From Pyxidicoccus parkwaysis (GTDB lineage Bacteria > Myxococcota > Myxococcia > Myxococcales > Myxococcaceae), in contig NZ_CP071090.1 in NCBI RefSeq assembly GCF_017301735.1, forward strand, positions 434,001 to 498,000: DNA of 64,000 bases, written 5' to 3'. The notes beneath the pieces were generated by a model that was not told the DNA's origin, ran no database searches, and saw nothing but the letters and a program-made list of their open reading frames with translations. Shown piece after piece: positions 45,771-56,700 of the stretch. Made by a program: the position numbers and the translations under genes. Every line of letters begins with the position of its first letter. Positions within the stretch are counted from its first letter, which is position 1.

Positions 45771-48700
45771 GCTCCGCGCGCCGCGGGGCCGGTGCCTGCG
45801 TGGACGCGGAAGCGTCGCCGAGCGCGGCCTCGACCTGGGCGGCGAGCCCCTCCAGCGTGGGCGCCGAGAAGAGGGTGCGCAGGGGCAGCTCCACGCCGAA
45901 GCGGGCGCGGATGCGGGAGATGACCTGGGTGGCCAGCAGCGAGTGGCCGCCCAGCTCGAAGAAGTTGTCGTGCGCGCCCACCCGTTCCAGCTCCAGCAGC
46001 TCCATCCACATGCCGGCCAGCGCCGTCTCCACGGGCGTGCGGGGCGCCACGTGGTTCGCGCTCGCGGGCTGGTGCTCCGCGCCGGGCTCCGGCAGGGCAT
46101 CGCGGTCCACCTTGCCACTGGAGGAGATGGGCAGGGCCTCCAGCGAGATGAACGCCGAGGGCACCATGTACTCGGGCAGCTTGCCCTTGAGCCAGGTGCG
46201 CAGCGCGGAGGCCTCGACGGACTGGCCCTCGCGCGGCACCACGTAGGCCACGAGCCGCGTGTTGCCGGACGCGCTCTCGCGTGCCACCACCACCGCCTCG
46301 CGCAGCGCCGGGTGCCCCAGCAGCACCGCCTCCACCTCGCCCGGCTCGATGCGGTAGCCGCGCACCTTCACCTGGAAGTCGATGCGGCCCAGGAACTCGA
46401 GCTGGCCGTCGGCGAGCCAGCGTGCCTTGTCACCGGTGCGGTAGAGGCGGCCTCCCGGTGCGCCACCGGCGTCCGGCACGAAGCGCTCGGCGGTGAGCTC
46501 GGGACGGCCCAGGTAGCCGCGGGCCACGCCCGCCCCGCCGATGCACAGCTCGCCCGCCACGCCCACCGGTACCGGCCGCAGGTGCTCGTCCAGCACGGCC
46601 ACCCGCACGTTGTGGAAGGGCCGGCCAATGGTGATGCGTCGCGCGTCCACCGCGTCCGTCAGCGTGGCGCAGATGGTGGTCTCCGTGGGGCCGTAGGCGT
46701 TGATGAACCGCCGTCCCGGCTGCCAGCGCGCCACCAGCTCCGGCGTGCAGGCCTCGCCCGCGGTCACCACCGTCTTCAGCGTCTCCAAGCCCTCGGGCTC
46801 CAGCTGGGCCAGCACCGAGGGCGTGAGGGTGGCGGCGGTGATGGCCTGCTCGCGCAGCACCGTCACCAGCGGCGTGCCCGGCATCAGCTCGTCGCGGGAG
46901 GCCAGGCACAGCTCGGCTCCGGCGAGCAGGGGCGGGACGATTTCCCACACCGAGGCGTCGAAGGCGGCGGAGAAGAACTGGAGGACGCGCTCGCCGGGGC
47001 GCAGGCCCATGGCGTCGATGGTCAGCAGCGCCGTGTTCACCAGCCCGCGGTGGTGCAGCAGCGTGCCCTTGGGCCGGCCGGTGCTGCCAGACGTATAGAT
47101 GACGTAGGCGAGGTGGCCGTCCGCCAGCTCCACGGTGGGCGGCGTCCGGGGCTGCCCCGCGAGCAGGGGCGCGTCCACGTCCATCAACACCAGCTGCTCA
47201 CCTCGGGACGGCAGCTCGTCCGCCACGGACTCCGTGGTGATGATGATGGGCACGGCCGCGTCGGCCAGCATGAAGCTGATGCGGTCGGTGGGAAGGCTGG
47301 GGTCCATGGGCAGCCACGCGCCGCCGGCCTTGAGGGTGGCGAGGATGGCCACGATGAGCTCGGGCGCGCGCTCCAGGCAGATGGCCACGCGCACGTCGGG
47401 GCCGACGCCGAGCCCGCGCAGGTGGTGGGCGAGTTGGTTGGCGCGAGCGTCGAGCTCGCCGTAGGTGAGCGCTTCACCGCCGGAGCGCACCGCCACGGCG
47501 TCGGGCGCGCGGCGCGCCTGGGCCTCGAAGAGGTGGTGCACCAGGGTGGGCTGGGGCAGCTCGCGCGGGGCCGGGCCTTCCTTCGCGAGCAGCCACTGGC
47601 GCTCGGGCGCGGTGAGCAGCGGCAGCTCGGACAGGGGGGCCGCGGGCTGGGCGCAGATGCCCTCCAGCAGCATGCGCAGGTTGCCCACCAGCCGCGACGC
47701 GGTGCTCTTGTCGAACAGGTCGGTGTTGAACTCCAGGCTGCCGAGCAGCGCCTCCGGGCTCTGCACCATCAGCAGGGCCAGGTCCGCCTTCGCCACGTGG
47801 CTCTCAATCTCCAGCGGGCTCAGCGTCAGGCCCTGGGTGCCCAGGGATTGGGGCCGGGGCTGCTCCAGCGCGAACGACACCTGGAAGAGCGGGCCGTGGC
47901 TGAGGTCGCGCTCCGGGTGGAGCTCCTCCACCAGCTTCTCGAAGGGCAAATCCTGGCGCGTCTGGGCCTCCAGGAGGCTGGTGCGCGTGCGGGCCAGCAG
48001 CTCGCGGAAGGAGAGCTGGGGGGAGAGGCGCGCGCGCAGCACCAGGGTGTTGACGAAGAAGCCGATGAGGCCCTCCGTCTCGACGAAGCGGCGGCCTGCG
48101 AAGGGCGAGCCGACCGTCAAATCTTCCTGACCGGAGACGCGGTGCAGCAGCACCTGCCAGGCGGACAGCAGGAGCATGTAGGGGGTGACGCCCTCTCGCT
48201 GGCACAGCGCATTCACCGCTGCGGCCAGCTCCCGGGGCAGCTCGAAGGAGACGGAGGCACCGCGGAACGTCTGCGCCGGAGGACGGGGGCGGTCGGTGGG
48301 CAGCTGCAGCAGGCCCGGCATGTCCTGGAACTGCTGCTTCCACCAGGACAGCTGCCGCTGCAGCTCCTCGCCCTGCAGCCACTGGCGCTGCCAGAGGGTG
48401 TAGTCCGCGTACTGCACGGGCAGCGCGGGCAGGGGAGAGGGCTGGCCCTGGGAGAAGGCGGCGTAGAGCGCGGCCATCTCCTGGACCAGCACGCTCATGG
48501 ACCAGCCGTCGGAGATGATGTGGTGCATGACGAGCACGAGCACGTGCTCGGTGTCGGAGAGGCGCAGCAGCGTGGTGCGCAGCAGCGGGCCCCGGGAGAG
48601 GTCGAAGGGCCGGAGCACCTCTTCCTGGATGAGCCGGCGGGCTTCGGTCTCGCGCTCCGCGGCGGGCCTCGCGCCCAGGTCCACGCGGGTCAGCGTGAAG

Positions 48701-49074
48701 GGCGCGGGCGGCGAGACGACCTGGGTGGGCTGTTCCTGGTGGGACTGGAAGGTGGTGCGCAGGGACTCGTGGCGGCGCACCAGCTCGGTGAAGGCGCGCT
48801 CCAGGGCCGTGGTGTTCAGCGGGCCCCGCAGGCGCAGGGCCGAGGGGATGTTGTAGAGCGCGGTGCCGGGCTCGAGCTGGTCCATGAACCACAGGCGCTG
48901 CTGGGCGAAGGACATCGGCAGCGGGCCATCCCCGCGAGGCTGGGGCTCGAGGGTCGGCAGCGCGGACGCGGGCTGCGGGGCGCTCTGCTGTCTGGCGCGG
49001 AGCTGCTTGAGGAGCAGGTTGCGCTTCTCGGGAGGGAGACTGGCCAGACGCTTGTGGAGGTCGCTGTCGCTCAT
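41773..49074 (-). CDS. NRPS: C-A(Phe-like)-PCP-C-A(Asp-like)-PCP-TE, 2,433 aa
   Basis: The ATG at 49074 overlaps the P450 stop (ATGA, 49071-49074). The first 35 residues (LHKRLASLPPEKRNLLLKQL) form an amphipathic helix like N-terminal docking segments of NRPS subunits, so it should receive a chain from the upstream 50483-64000 protein. Two full modules follow: HHIISDGWS twice, YVIYTSGSTGRPKG then YVLYTSGSTGQPKG, and carriers FFELGGHSLLATQ then FFELGGHSLMATQ. A type I thioesterase (GGWSLGG, VIIDARS, GDHFSL) ends the protein. By-eye codes are D-A-W-T-V-A-A-I-C (phenylalanine-like) and D-L-T-K-V-G-H-V-G (aspartate-like). There is no epimerase. This protein ends the right-hand assembly line and releases the product for the ABC exporter next door. 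Confidence 0.92.
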   Translation of the reverse strand: MSDSDLHKRLASLPPEKRNLLLKQLRARQQSAPQPASALPTLEPQPRGDGPLPMSFAQQRLWFMDQLEPGTALYNIPSALRLRGPLNTTALERAFTELVRRHESLRTTFQSHQEQPTQVVSPPAPFTLTRVDLGARPAAERETEARRLIQEEVLRPFDLSRGPLLRTTLLRLSDTEHVLVLVMHHIISDGWSMSVLVQEMAALYAAFSQGQPSPLPALPVQYADYTLWQRQWLQGEELQRQLSWWKQQFQDMPGLLQLPTDRPRPPAQTFRGASVSFELPRELAAAVNALCQREGVTPYMLLLSAWQVLLHRVSGQEDLTVGSPFAGRRFVETEGLIGFFVNTLVLRARLSPQLSFRELLARTRTSLLEAQTRQDLPFEKLVEELHPERDLSHGPLFQVSFALEQPRPQSLGTQGLTLSPLEIESHVAKADLALLMVQSPEALLGSLEFNTDLFDKSTASRLVGNLRMLLEGICAQPAAPLSELPLLTAPERQWLLAKEGPAPRELPQPTLVHHLFEAQARRAPDAVAVRSGGEALTYGELDARANQLAHHLRGLGVGPDVRVAICLERAPELIVAILATLKAGGAWLPMDPSLPTDRISFMLADAAVPIIITTESVADELPSRGEQLVLMDVDAPLLAGQPRTPPTVELADGHLAYVIYTSGSTGRPKGTLLHHRGLVNTALLTIDAMGLRPGERVLQFFSAAFDASVWEIVPPLLAGAELCLASRDELMPGTPLVTVLREQAITAATLTPSVLAQLEPEGLETLKTVVTAGEACTPELVARWQPGRRFINAYGPTETTICATLTDAVDARRITIGRPFHNVRVAVLDEHLRPVPVGVAGELCIGGAGVARGYLGRPELTAERFVPDAGGAPGGRLYRTGDKARWLADGQLEFLGRIDFQVKVRGYRIEPGEVEAVLLGHPALREAVVVARESASGNTRLVAYVVPREGQSVEASALRTWLKGKLPEYMVPSAFISLEALPISSSGKVDRDALPEPGAEHQPASANHVAPRTPVETALAGMWMELLELERVGAHDNFFELGGHSLLATQVISRIRARFGVELPLRTLFSAPTLEGLAAQVEAALGDASASTQAPAPRRAERTGSIPLSFAQQRLWFLDQLEPGTSHYNVPAGLRLEGALDTRALQLAFDELLRRHESLRTTFRAEQGEPVQVIAPPVSLPLEVVDLREVPATELEAETRHLVAQEARRPFNLSTGPLLRATLLRLGEQRHVLLLTLHHIISDGWSMGVLVREMGALYEAFRQGRPSPLPELGLQYADYAIWQRQWLSGEVLESRLGWWRQRLEGAPTVVDLPTDRPRPAVRTYRGATHLTLLPRSLADALEALSKREGATLFMTLMAAFQALLHRYSGQTDILVGTDVANRDHAETESLIGFFVNQLVMRLRLGDNPSFRQLLAQTRQVSLDAFAHQDVPFEDLVRALNPERSMAHAPLFQVKLVLQNQNTSRAVVELPGLRLESDAVDPATAKLDLTVLVSPATEGLYCAWMYSMDLFDAPTMERMALHFQRVLEAVVATGGEQRLSALPLLSEAERHRLLVDWNEPAAPAPSRCFHELFAEQAARVPDAVAVVASDGQLTYGELDRKANQLAHYLQALGVMPETRVGLFVERSVHALVGLLGILKAGGAYVALDPSQTHAQERMRHVLSNAKAQLIVTQESLMDELPAQGGFLVSLDAEDGLLEAQPEEAPTSRVGSGNLAYVLYTSGSTGQPKGVCIEHRHLTCYVEGVTRRLELAPGSSFGSVSTLAADLGHTAIFPTLASGGALHLVEQETAADPGRMRDYGARHAVDGLKIVPTHLGALLSAPGAEKLLPRQRLVLGGDMSDWALVEQVHALSPTCEVFNHYGPTETTVGVLCGRVERGVRAPGALSVPLGRPLGRVRVYVLDAYGQPVPVGVPGELYIGGASVARGYLGRADLTAERFVPDAFSPEPGARVYRSGDKVRWLQDGRIEFLGRMDHQLKIRGYRVELGEVEAALGAHPSVRECVVVAREEQPGDKRLVAYVVAREGQSLEEEVLTGFLEKRLPEYMVPSVFVMLEALPLTSNGKVDRKALPAPVRAREDADHVAPRTATELRLAAIWEELLKVPRVGARDDFFELGGHSLMATQVVARVHGTFGVELAVIDLFEAPTLEGLAARIDAGAPSQSALVPLRRGGSRTPFFCVHPVGGGVLCYLELSRRLPPEQPFYGLQVPVGQEPHGTLEAMAGHYVDAIQEVQPHGPYLLGGWSLGGRVAYEMARQLQERGEKVALLVIIDARSREDGPPLEEAEARAREVFQFAEHLSRQAGLNPEAAELLGQVDAGELKALLEDAPGADAGLPPKALAELRELWRVFSRNLRATQAYLPGNYPGRAVLLRAAEGPREGLEEDLGWGALTSGVEVHEVPGDHFSLIAPPHVERLAERLRELLERAAGPGSSLSTAA
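45810..49074 (-). other. Module with Phe-like A domain and N-terminal docking helix
   Basis: The order is docking helix (about 49074-48970), C (48930-47590), A (47560-46070) and PCP (46040-45830). The A-domain code D-A-W-T-V-A-A-I-C comes from FDASVWE, LTPSVL, TVVTAGEA and NAYGPTETTICA, and nearly equals the GrsA phenylalanine code. This is the most plausible substrate carrier for the CmlA-like hydroxylase encoded in the same operon. Confidence 0.78.
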
Positions 49075-50486
49075 GATGAAACGGCCTTCAGGTTCGGAGA
49101 GTCGTTACGCGCCACGGCGGGCGCGGGATGGAGGGTGGCCTTGAGGCCGAAACGGGGACGGTAGGTGTTGCTGGCCACGGGCGTGACGGGATGGCCCGGG
49201 ACGAGCCGGACCTGGAAGCGCGGCAGCAGCGTGGCGAGCACCGCCAGGATGAGCGTCAGCGTGTAGCCGTTGCCGACGCACATCCGCTGGCCACCGCCGA
49301 AGGGCAGCCACGCATGGCGGTGCCGCTGCTCCTTCTGCTCCGGGAGGAAGCGCTCGGGCTGGAAGCGCTCGGGGTCCTTCCAGAAGGAGGCATGGCGGTG
49401 CAGCAGCCACGTGGGGAGAATCACCAGGCTGCCGGCGCGGACGGTGAAGCCGGCGATTTCGTCGTCCTCCTGCGCGCGGCGCATGACCTGCCAGGCGGGC
49501 GGATAGAGGCGCAACGTCTCCTCCACCACCGCGCGGGTGTAGTGCAGGCCCTGGAGCGCCTCGCCGCTGCTCGGAGGACGGCCGCCGAGCACCGAGGCCA
49601 GCTCCTCACGCACGCGCTGCTCCACGTCCGGGTGGCTCAGCAGCGTGTACCAGGTCCAGGTGAGCGCGACAGACGTGGCCTCGTGTCCACCGACGAGCAG
49701 GGACACCAGCTCGTCGCGGACCTCGGTGTCCGTCATGCCCTCGCCTTGCGTGTCCCGGGCCTCCAGCAGCATGCCCAGGATGTCGTCCCCGGCCGAGGGC
49801 GCCTGGCGGCGCGCGGCGATGAGGCCATACAGCGAAGCGTTGAGTGCGTCCGTGGCGGCGTCGAACTGCTGGCGCCGTGAGCGGGGATACCCCAGCCGCC
49901 GCAGGGCGAGCTTCCAGAGCGAGTCGCGGGCACTGCCATGGGACTTGTGGGAGAGGAACGCCACGCTCGCCTGGAGCCCCGCATCGCGCTCGTACACGCC
50001 GCGCGAGAAGAGGGAGGCGCCGAGCAGGGTGGGCACCAGCAGTCGCATCTGCTCCAGCAACTCCAAGGGCTCGCCGCTGCGCGCGGACGGCTCCCAGCGC
50101 TCGGCCAGGGCCTCGGTGCCCAGCACCAGGTCCTCCACCATGCGGACCAGTCGCGAGCGATGGAAGGCGGGCTGCACCATGCGCCGCTGGCGGAGCCAGA
50201 AAGCGCCGTTGCTCTGGAAGATGCCATTGCCCAGCAACCGGCTGGGCCGCTTGTCCGGCGCGGGGTAGTTGCGCGCGTTGTCCACGAGCACGCGCTGCGC
50301 ATGGTCCGGATGGGCCAGCATGTAGAGCGGACCCTGCTGGGTGTTGAAGTAGGCGATGTCCCCATGCTTCCGCTGGGCGCGCACGAGGGCGCCGAGGGGG
50401 TCCTTCACGTGCTCGTTGAGGCCCAGCAGCCAGTGGCCATGGTGGCCCGGTGGCAGCACGGGTTTCTTCGGGGAAGGCGTCGTCAT
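49071..50486 (-). CDS. Cytochrome P450 of the NRPS operon
   Basis: This 471-aa soluble P450 has a proline-rich start (KKPVLPPGHHGHWLLG), I-helix GGHEATS (266-272), the E323-x-x-R326 pair in EETLRLYPP and the heme loop PFGGGQRMCVG with ligand Cys403. There is no membrane anchor. The ATG overlaps the stop of the upstream NRPS (ATGA, 50483-50486), and its own stop overlaps the next NRPS start, so the three proteins are made together. It probably hydroxylates or cross-links a side chain of the peptide, on the carrier or after release. No redox partner is seen in the window. Confidence 0.92.
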   Translation of the reverse strand: MTTPSPKKPVLPPGHHGHWLLGLNEHVKDPLGALVRAQRKHGDIAYFNTQQGPLYMLAHPDHAQRVLVDNARNYPAPDKRPSRLLGNGIFQSNGAFWLRQRRMVQPAFHRSRLVRMVEDLVLGTEALAERWEPSARSGEPLELLEQMRLLVPTLLGASLFSRGVYERDAGLQASVAFLSHKSHGSARDSLWKLALRRLGYPRSRRQQFDAATDALNASLYGLIAARRQAPSAGDDILGMLLEARDTQGEGMTDTEVRDELVSLLVGGHEATSVALTWTWYTLLSHPDVEQRVREELASVLGGRPPSSGEALQGLHYTRAVVEETLRLYPPAWQVMRRAQEDDEIAGFTVRAGSLVILPTWLLHRHASFWKDPERFQPERFLPEQKEQRHRHAWLPFGGGQRMCVGNGYTLTLILAVLATLLPRFQVRLVPGHPVTPVASNTYRPRFGLKATLHPAPAVARNDSPNLKAVSS

Positions 50487-53400
50487 TCCTGTGACTCCAT
50501 CTCGTCCGCGCCGGACGCCGTCGAGGCCAGAAGCTGCTCGACCTCGTCACCGTCCATCCGCTCGAGCTCGTCCATCATCGACGCCAGCTCGTCGCCGGGG
50601 ACCTGGGCCATGGCCTCGAGCAGGCGCAGCGAGAGCTTCTCCACGGTGGGAGCCGCGAAGAAGTCCTTGAGGGGCAGCTCCACCTGGAAGGCCTGCCGCA
50701 CGCGCGACACGAGCCGCGTGGCCAGCAGCGAGTGGCCGCCCAGCGACAGGAAGTCGTCGTGGACGCCCACGCGCTCCACCCCGAGCACCTCGCTCCAGAG
50801 CCGGGCCACCTCCTGCTCCATCTCGTCGCGCGGAGCGACGTACGTGGCCGCGGTGGGCCGCGAGCCCTCGGGGGCGGGCAGCGCCTTGCGGTCCACCTTG
50901 GCGTTGGCCGTGAGCGGCAGGGCCTCCATCGTCACGAACGTCGAAGGCACCATGTACTCGGGCAGCCGCTCCTGGAGGAAGGTGCGCAGCGCGGGGATGT
51001 CGAGCGTCTGGTCCGGGTGGGGCACGGCGTAGACCACCAGGCGCTTGTCGCCGGGCACGTCCTCGCGCACCATCGCCACGGCCTCCCGCACCGGGGCATG
51101 GCGCAGCACCGCCGCTTCCACCTCGGCCAGCTCCACGCGGTAGCCGCGCACCTTCACCTGGTTGTCCTGGCGGCCGAGGAACTCCAGCACCCCGTCCTGC
51201 CTCCAGCGCGCTAGGTCGCCGGTGCGGTAGAGGCGGGCGCCGGGTTCCGTGGAGAAGGGGTTGGGCAGGAACCGCTCGGCGGTGAGGTCCGGACGGGACA
51301 GGTAGCCGCGCGCCAGGCCCTCGCCGCCGATGAACAACGCTCCGGGCACGCCCACGGGCACCGGCTGGAGACTGTCGTCCAGCAGGTACACCTGCGTGTT
51401 GGCGATGGGAGTGCCGATGGGCACGGCGCTCCCCACCTGCTCGGGCTGCGTCATGCGGTGGCACGAGGTGAAGAGCGTGCTCTCGGTGGGGCCGTAGCAG
51501 GCGGTGACGGGGATGCGCAGCTCCTCCAGCACCCGGCGCACGTGCGGCGCGGAGACGACATCGCCGCCGGTGAGCAGCTGGCGCACGCCCTTCAGGCCCT
51601 CCAGCTTCAGGTCCACCACCTGCGAGAAGAGGCCGGAGGTGAGGTGGAGCGTCGTCACCCGGTGACGGGCGAGCACCTGGGTGAGCAGGTCCAAGTCACT
51701 GGGGGACTGGGGCGGGAAGACGACGAGGCGTCCGCCGAAGAGCAGCGGGCCCCAGACTTCCAGCGTGGACGCGTCGAAGGAGATGGGAGCGATGAGGAGG
51801 AACGTCTCGTCCGGGCCCAGGTGGGCGTAGTCGTTGCCGTGGAGCAGCCGCATGACGGAGCGGTGCTCGATGGCGACGCCCTTGGGCCGGCCGGTGCTGC
51901 CCGAGGTGAAGTCCACGTAGGCGAGGTTGCGCGAGCCGGCGCCCGAGTGCGGGGCCGTGGTGGGCTGCCCCTCCAGCGCCAGCTCCTCCACCAGGAGGCG
52001 GGGAATCTGCTCCAGGACGGGGAGCCGGGCGTGCAGCGCGCGTGAGGTGAGCAGCAGCCGGGGCGGCGCATCCTCGAGCATGAAGCCGAGCCGCTCCGCC
52101 GGGTAGCTCGGGTCCAGCGGGACGTACGCGCCGCCCGCCTTGAGGATGGCGAGCAGCGAGACGATGAGCTCCACCGAGCGCTCCAGGCAGAGCGCGACGA
52201 GGTCATCCTCCCGGACGCCGCGCGCGCGCAGCAGGTGCGCGAGCTGGTTGGCGCGGGCGTCGAGCTGCGCATAGGTGAGCTTCTCGTCTCCGAACTCCAG
52301 GGCGATGGCCTCGGGGCGCAGGGCCGCCTGTTGCTCGAAGAGGTGGTGGATGCAGGCGTCACCCGGGAAGTCGGTGCGCGCCGGGTTCCACTCCACCACC
52401 ACCTGGCGGCGCTCGGCCTCGGACAGCATGCGGACGTCGTCCAGGCACGTGGCGCCGGACGCCAGTCCCTCGAGGGCGTTGCGCCAGTGACGCAGCACCT
52501 GCTCCAGGCCGGCGCGCTCGAAGCGGGGCGACTCGTAGACGGCGCGCAGGCGCAGCGCCTCGCCCGGGAGGACGGAGAGGGTGAGCGGGTAGTTGGTGGC
52601 CTCGAAGCCCTGCACGTCCTCCACCTTCAGCGACGGCGAGGACAGCACGGAGGTGTCGAGCGGGTAGTTCTCGAAGACGACGAGCGACTCGAAGAGCGGA
52701 GTGCCGCGGGGCACGGCGCTGGCGGCTTGGATTTGGACGAGCGGCGTGTGCTCGTACTGGCGCTGCTCGAGCTGCGCGGCCTGCAGCGCCTGCAGCCAGG
52801 GCAGCAGGGGCGCGGTGGCGGAGGGAATCCGCACCCGGGTGGGCAGCGAGTTGATGAAGAGGCCCACCATGGACTCGGAGCCGGGCAGCTCCGCGGGCCT
52901 GCCGGCGACGGTGTTGCCGAAGAGCACGTCCTGCTCGCCGCTGTAGCGCGAGAGGACCAGCGCCCAGGCGGCCAGCGCGAGCGTGTGTGCGGTGAGCTGG
53001 TGCTGACGCGCGAAGGCCTGGAGCGCGGCGGTGGCCGCGGGGGACAGGTCCAGCTCCATCAGCTGCGGGGCGGGGTGGCTGCCCGGGGGCGGCGCGGCGC
53101 GCGTGTCGGCGGGCAGCGGCGTGGGCGCGGAGAAGCCCGCGAGGTACGAGCGCCACCAGGCCGTGTCGGCCGGCGTGTCGCGCCGCTGCAGCCACGCGAT
53201 GTAGTCGCGGAAGGGCCGCGGCGACACGGGCCGGGGGGCGCTACCGGCGCGCAGCGTGTCGTAGAGGGAGAACACCTCTCCGATGAGCACGCCGAGGCTC
53301 CAGCCGTCCACCAGCAGGTGGTGGTGGCTCCAGAGGAAGCGCCAGGTATCCCCGGTCAGCCGCACCGCCGTCAGGCGCGTGAGCGGGGCGCGGTTCAGGT

Positions 53401-53760
53401 CGAAGCCGCGCTGCTTCTCCTCGCGCAGCAGTTGCTCGAAGCGGGCCTGCTGCGCGGAAGCCGTCAGCTCGCGCCAGTCGAGCGACTCGAAGGGCAGCTC
53501 GACGTGCGCGTGCACCACCTGGAGGGGCGACTCCAGCGCTTCCCAGTGGAAGGAGGAGCGGAGGATGGAGTGGCGTCCGAGGCACGTCCTCCAGGCCTGG
53601 AGGAAGGCCTCCAGGTCCAGCTCGCCGCGCACCGTCCAGGCGAGCTGCTCGAAGTAGGTGCCCGACTCGGGGGCCAGCAGCGCGTGGAAGAGCATTCCCT
53701 GCTGCATGGGGGAGAGCGGGTAGATGTCCTCGACGTCCGGCCCGGTCCGCCGCAGCAGCG
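50483..53760 (-). other. Module: C(D-accepting)-A-PCP with acidic C-terminal tail
   Basis: The C domain begins EDIYPLSPMQQG with HHHLLVDGWS. The A domain (about 52350-50870) has YVDFTSGSTGRPKG and by-eye code D-A-L-H-L-G-C-L-F, loosely like hydroxyphenylglycine codes but not convincing. The carrier is FLSLGGHSLLATR. The last 50 residues are acidic and helical, likely docking onto the next NRPS subunit. Confidence 0.8.
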
Positions 53761-56700
53761 CGTCGAGCGCAGGCGGAGTGAGCGGGGCCAGGGGGAAGTC
53801 GCTCGGGGTGAAGCGGCGGGCATCTTCCGAGTGGCGCGAGGAGATGAGGTCGCGCAGGTGCTGGACGAAGCGCTGCGCGAGCTGCTCGATGGTGGCGGCC
53901 GAGTGCAGGCTCTCGCTGTAGCCGAAGGACACCCGCAGGCACCCGCCGAGCACGGAGCCATTCACCTCCAGCGGGTGGAAGCGCGTGCCGGAGGGCGCGG
54001 TGAGGGGGCCGATGGGCTCGTCCGCCAGCGAGAAGAAGCGGCTCGAGGCCACGGTGGCATCGAGCTGCCCGAGGTAGTTGAAAGCCACCTGCGCGGTGGG
54101 GAGCGCCTGCAGCCGCGTGGCCGTGTCGGCGGGCCCCATCCACCGCAGCAGGCCGAAGCCCAGGCCATGGTGGGGCAGGCGGCGCAGCGAGTCGCGCACG
54201 GCGCGCAGACCGTCTCCCGTGGACACGCCGGAGGGCGCCGGCAGCAGCACCGGCGTCAGCGAGGTGAACCAGCCGACGGTGCGGCTGAGGTCCACGTCCG
54301 GGAACAGCTCCTCGCGGCCGTGGCCCTCCACGTCCACGAGGACGTGGGACTGTCCGGTCCACCCGGCCAGCGCCTGGGCGAGCGCCGTCAGCAGCACGTC
54401 GTTGATGTGCGCGCGCCAGGCGGAGGGCACCTCCTGCAGCAGCAGCTTCGTCTCCTCGGCCTCCAGGGCCACGGAGATGGAGCGCTCGGAGGCGCGGGTG
54501 TTGGGGCCGGTGGCGTCAGCGGGCAGGGGCGCCACGTGCTGACGGGCCTCGTCCAGCCAGAGGGCGGACTCGGCCTCCAGGGCCGGCGAGCCGGCATGGG
54601 ACTCCAGGCGGCGGGCCCAGGCCTGGAAGGAGGTGCTCCGCGCGGGGAGCATCACCTGCTGGCCCTGCTCCAACTGGAGGTAGGTGGACTCCAGGTCCTC
54701 CAGCAGCACGCGCCAGGAGACGGCGTCCACCGCCAGGTGGTGGACGGCGAGCAGCAGGCGCTGCTGTCCCGCGCCGAGCTGGAAGAGGGCGGCGCGCAGC
54801 AGGGGCGGCTCGGACAGGACGAAGCTGGCCTGGAGGCGCGTGGCCTCGGCCTCCAACGCCGCGGCGCGCTCGTGCTCGGGGAGGGCGGAGAGGTCCACCT
54901 GGACGAGCTGGAACGCGCACTCCTCGGGGGCCACGCTGTCCTGCCGCCACTCGCCGTCCACCTGGCGCAGGCGCAGGCGCAGGGCGTCGTGGTGGCCGAG
55001 GAGGTGGCGCAGCGTGCCTTCCAGCAGCGAGGCCTCCAGCGGCACGCGGTTGGCCAGCAGCACGGACTGGTTGAAGTGGTGCGCGTGCGCGGCGTCGTGC
55101 TGGAGCAGGTAGCGCTGGATGGGGGTGAGGGGCACCGGGCCGGTGACGGGGCCCTGGTCTCCCGTGGACGTGGAGGCGGTCTTCACCACCTGCGCGAGCT
55201 GCGCCACCGTCTGGTGCTGGAAGAGGTCCCTCGTGGCGAGCACGAGGCCGACCTGCCGGGCGCGCGACACCACCTGGAGGCTGATGATGGAGTCGCCGCC
55301 GAGGGTGAAGAAGTTGTCGTGCACGCCCACCTTCGGGATGCCGAGCACCTGCGCCCAGATGTCGGCCAGGCGCTGCTCGACGTCATCGCGAGGCGCGACG
55401 TGGTTGGACTCACGCTCGCCGCCGGTGGCCTCCGGCGCGGGCAGGGCCTTCCTGTCCACCTTGCCGCTGGAGTTGAGGGGCAGGGCCTCCAGCACGACGA
55501 TGGCGGCCGGCACCATGTACTCGGGCAGCGTGCCCGAGAGGGCGGAGCGCAGGGCGGAGGTGTCGACCTCCTGGCCCTCGCGCGCCACCACGTAGGCCAC
55601 CAGCCGCTTGCGGCCGGGCGCGTCCTCGCGCACCACCACCACGGCCTCGCGCACGAGCGGGTGCTGCTGCAGCACGGACTCCACCTCGCCCAGCTCGATG
55701 CGGAAGCCGCGCAGCTTCACCTGGAAGTCGACGCGGCCGAGGTACTCGAGCTCGCCCCGGGCCAGCCAGCGCACCCTGTCACCGGTGCGGTAGAGGCGGG
55801 CGCCCGGCTCGGTGGAGAACGCGTCGGGCACGAAGCGCTCGGCGGTGAGCTCGGGACGGCCGTGGTAGCCGCGCGCCAGGCCCACGCCGCCGATGTAGAG
55901 TTCGCCGGGCACGCCCACGGGGACGGGCCGCTGGTGCGCATCCAGCACGTACGCCTTCACGTTGTGGAAGGGACGGCCCAGCGTGACGTGCCGCGGGTCC
56001 ACGTTCGTGTTGACGGAGGCGCACACTGTCGTCTCGGTGGGGCCGTAGGCATTGACGAAGCGCCGCCCCGGCTTCCAGCGCGCCACCAGCTCGGGCGTGC
56101 ACGCCTCTCCGGCGGAGGTGAGCGTCCGGACGCCCCGGAGGCTCTCCGGCTCGAGCTGCGCCAGCACCGACGGGGTGAGCTTCAGGGTGGTGATGGACTG
56201 CTCCTCCACCACCTTGAGCAGCGGGGCCCCGGGCATCAGCTCGTCGCGCGAGGCCATGACGAGGCACGCCCCGGACAGCAGCGCGGGGAAGACCTCCGAC
56301 ACCGAGGCGTCGAAGCTGATGGAGAAGAACTGGAGCAGCCGCTGGCCGGGCCCCAGGTCCATGAAGTCCACCGTCTGCAGGGCGGTGTTCGTCAGGCCGC
56401 GCTGCTGCAGCAGGGTGCCCTTGGGGCGGCCGGTGCTGCCCGAGGTGTAGATGACGTACGCGAGGTTGTCCCCCGTGAGGGTGGTGTCGAGGTCCTCCTC
56501 GGACTCGCGCTCCACGCGCTCCCAGTGGTCATCCATGAGGAAGACGAAGCCGCGCCTGTCCAGCAGGTGCTCCAGCGACGAGTGCGTGAGGAGCACCGGG
56601 GCGAAGGCGTCCGAGGTGATGTACGAGAGGCGCTCGGCGGGCAGCGTCGGGTCCAGCGGCAGCCACGCGCCGCCGGCCTTGTTGATGGCGAGCAGCGCCA

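Noticed and set aside
50870..52350. Hydroxyphenylglycine assignment for the last A domain of the 50483-64000 NRPS
   Set aside because: The code DALHLGCLF only loosely resembles Hpg codes, and no Hpg biosynthesis genes are in the window.
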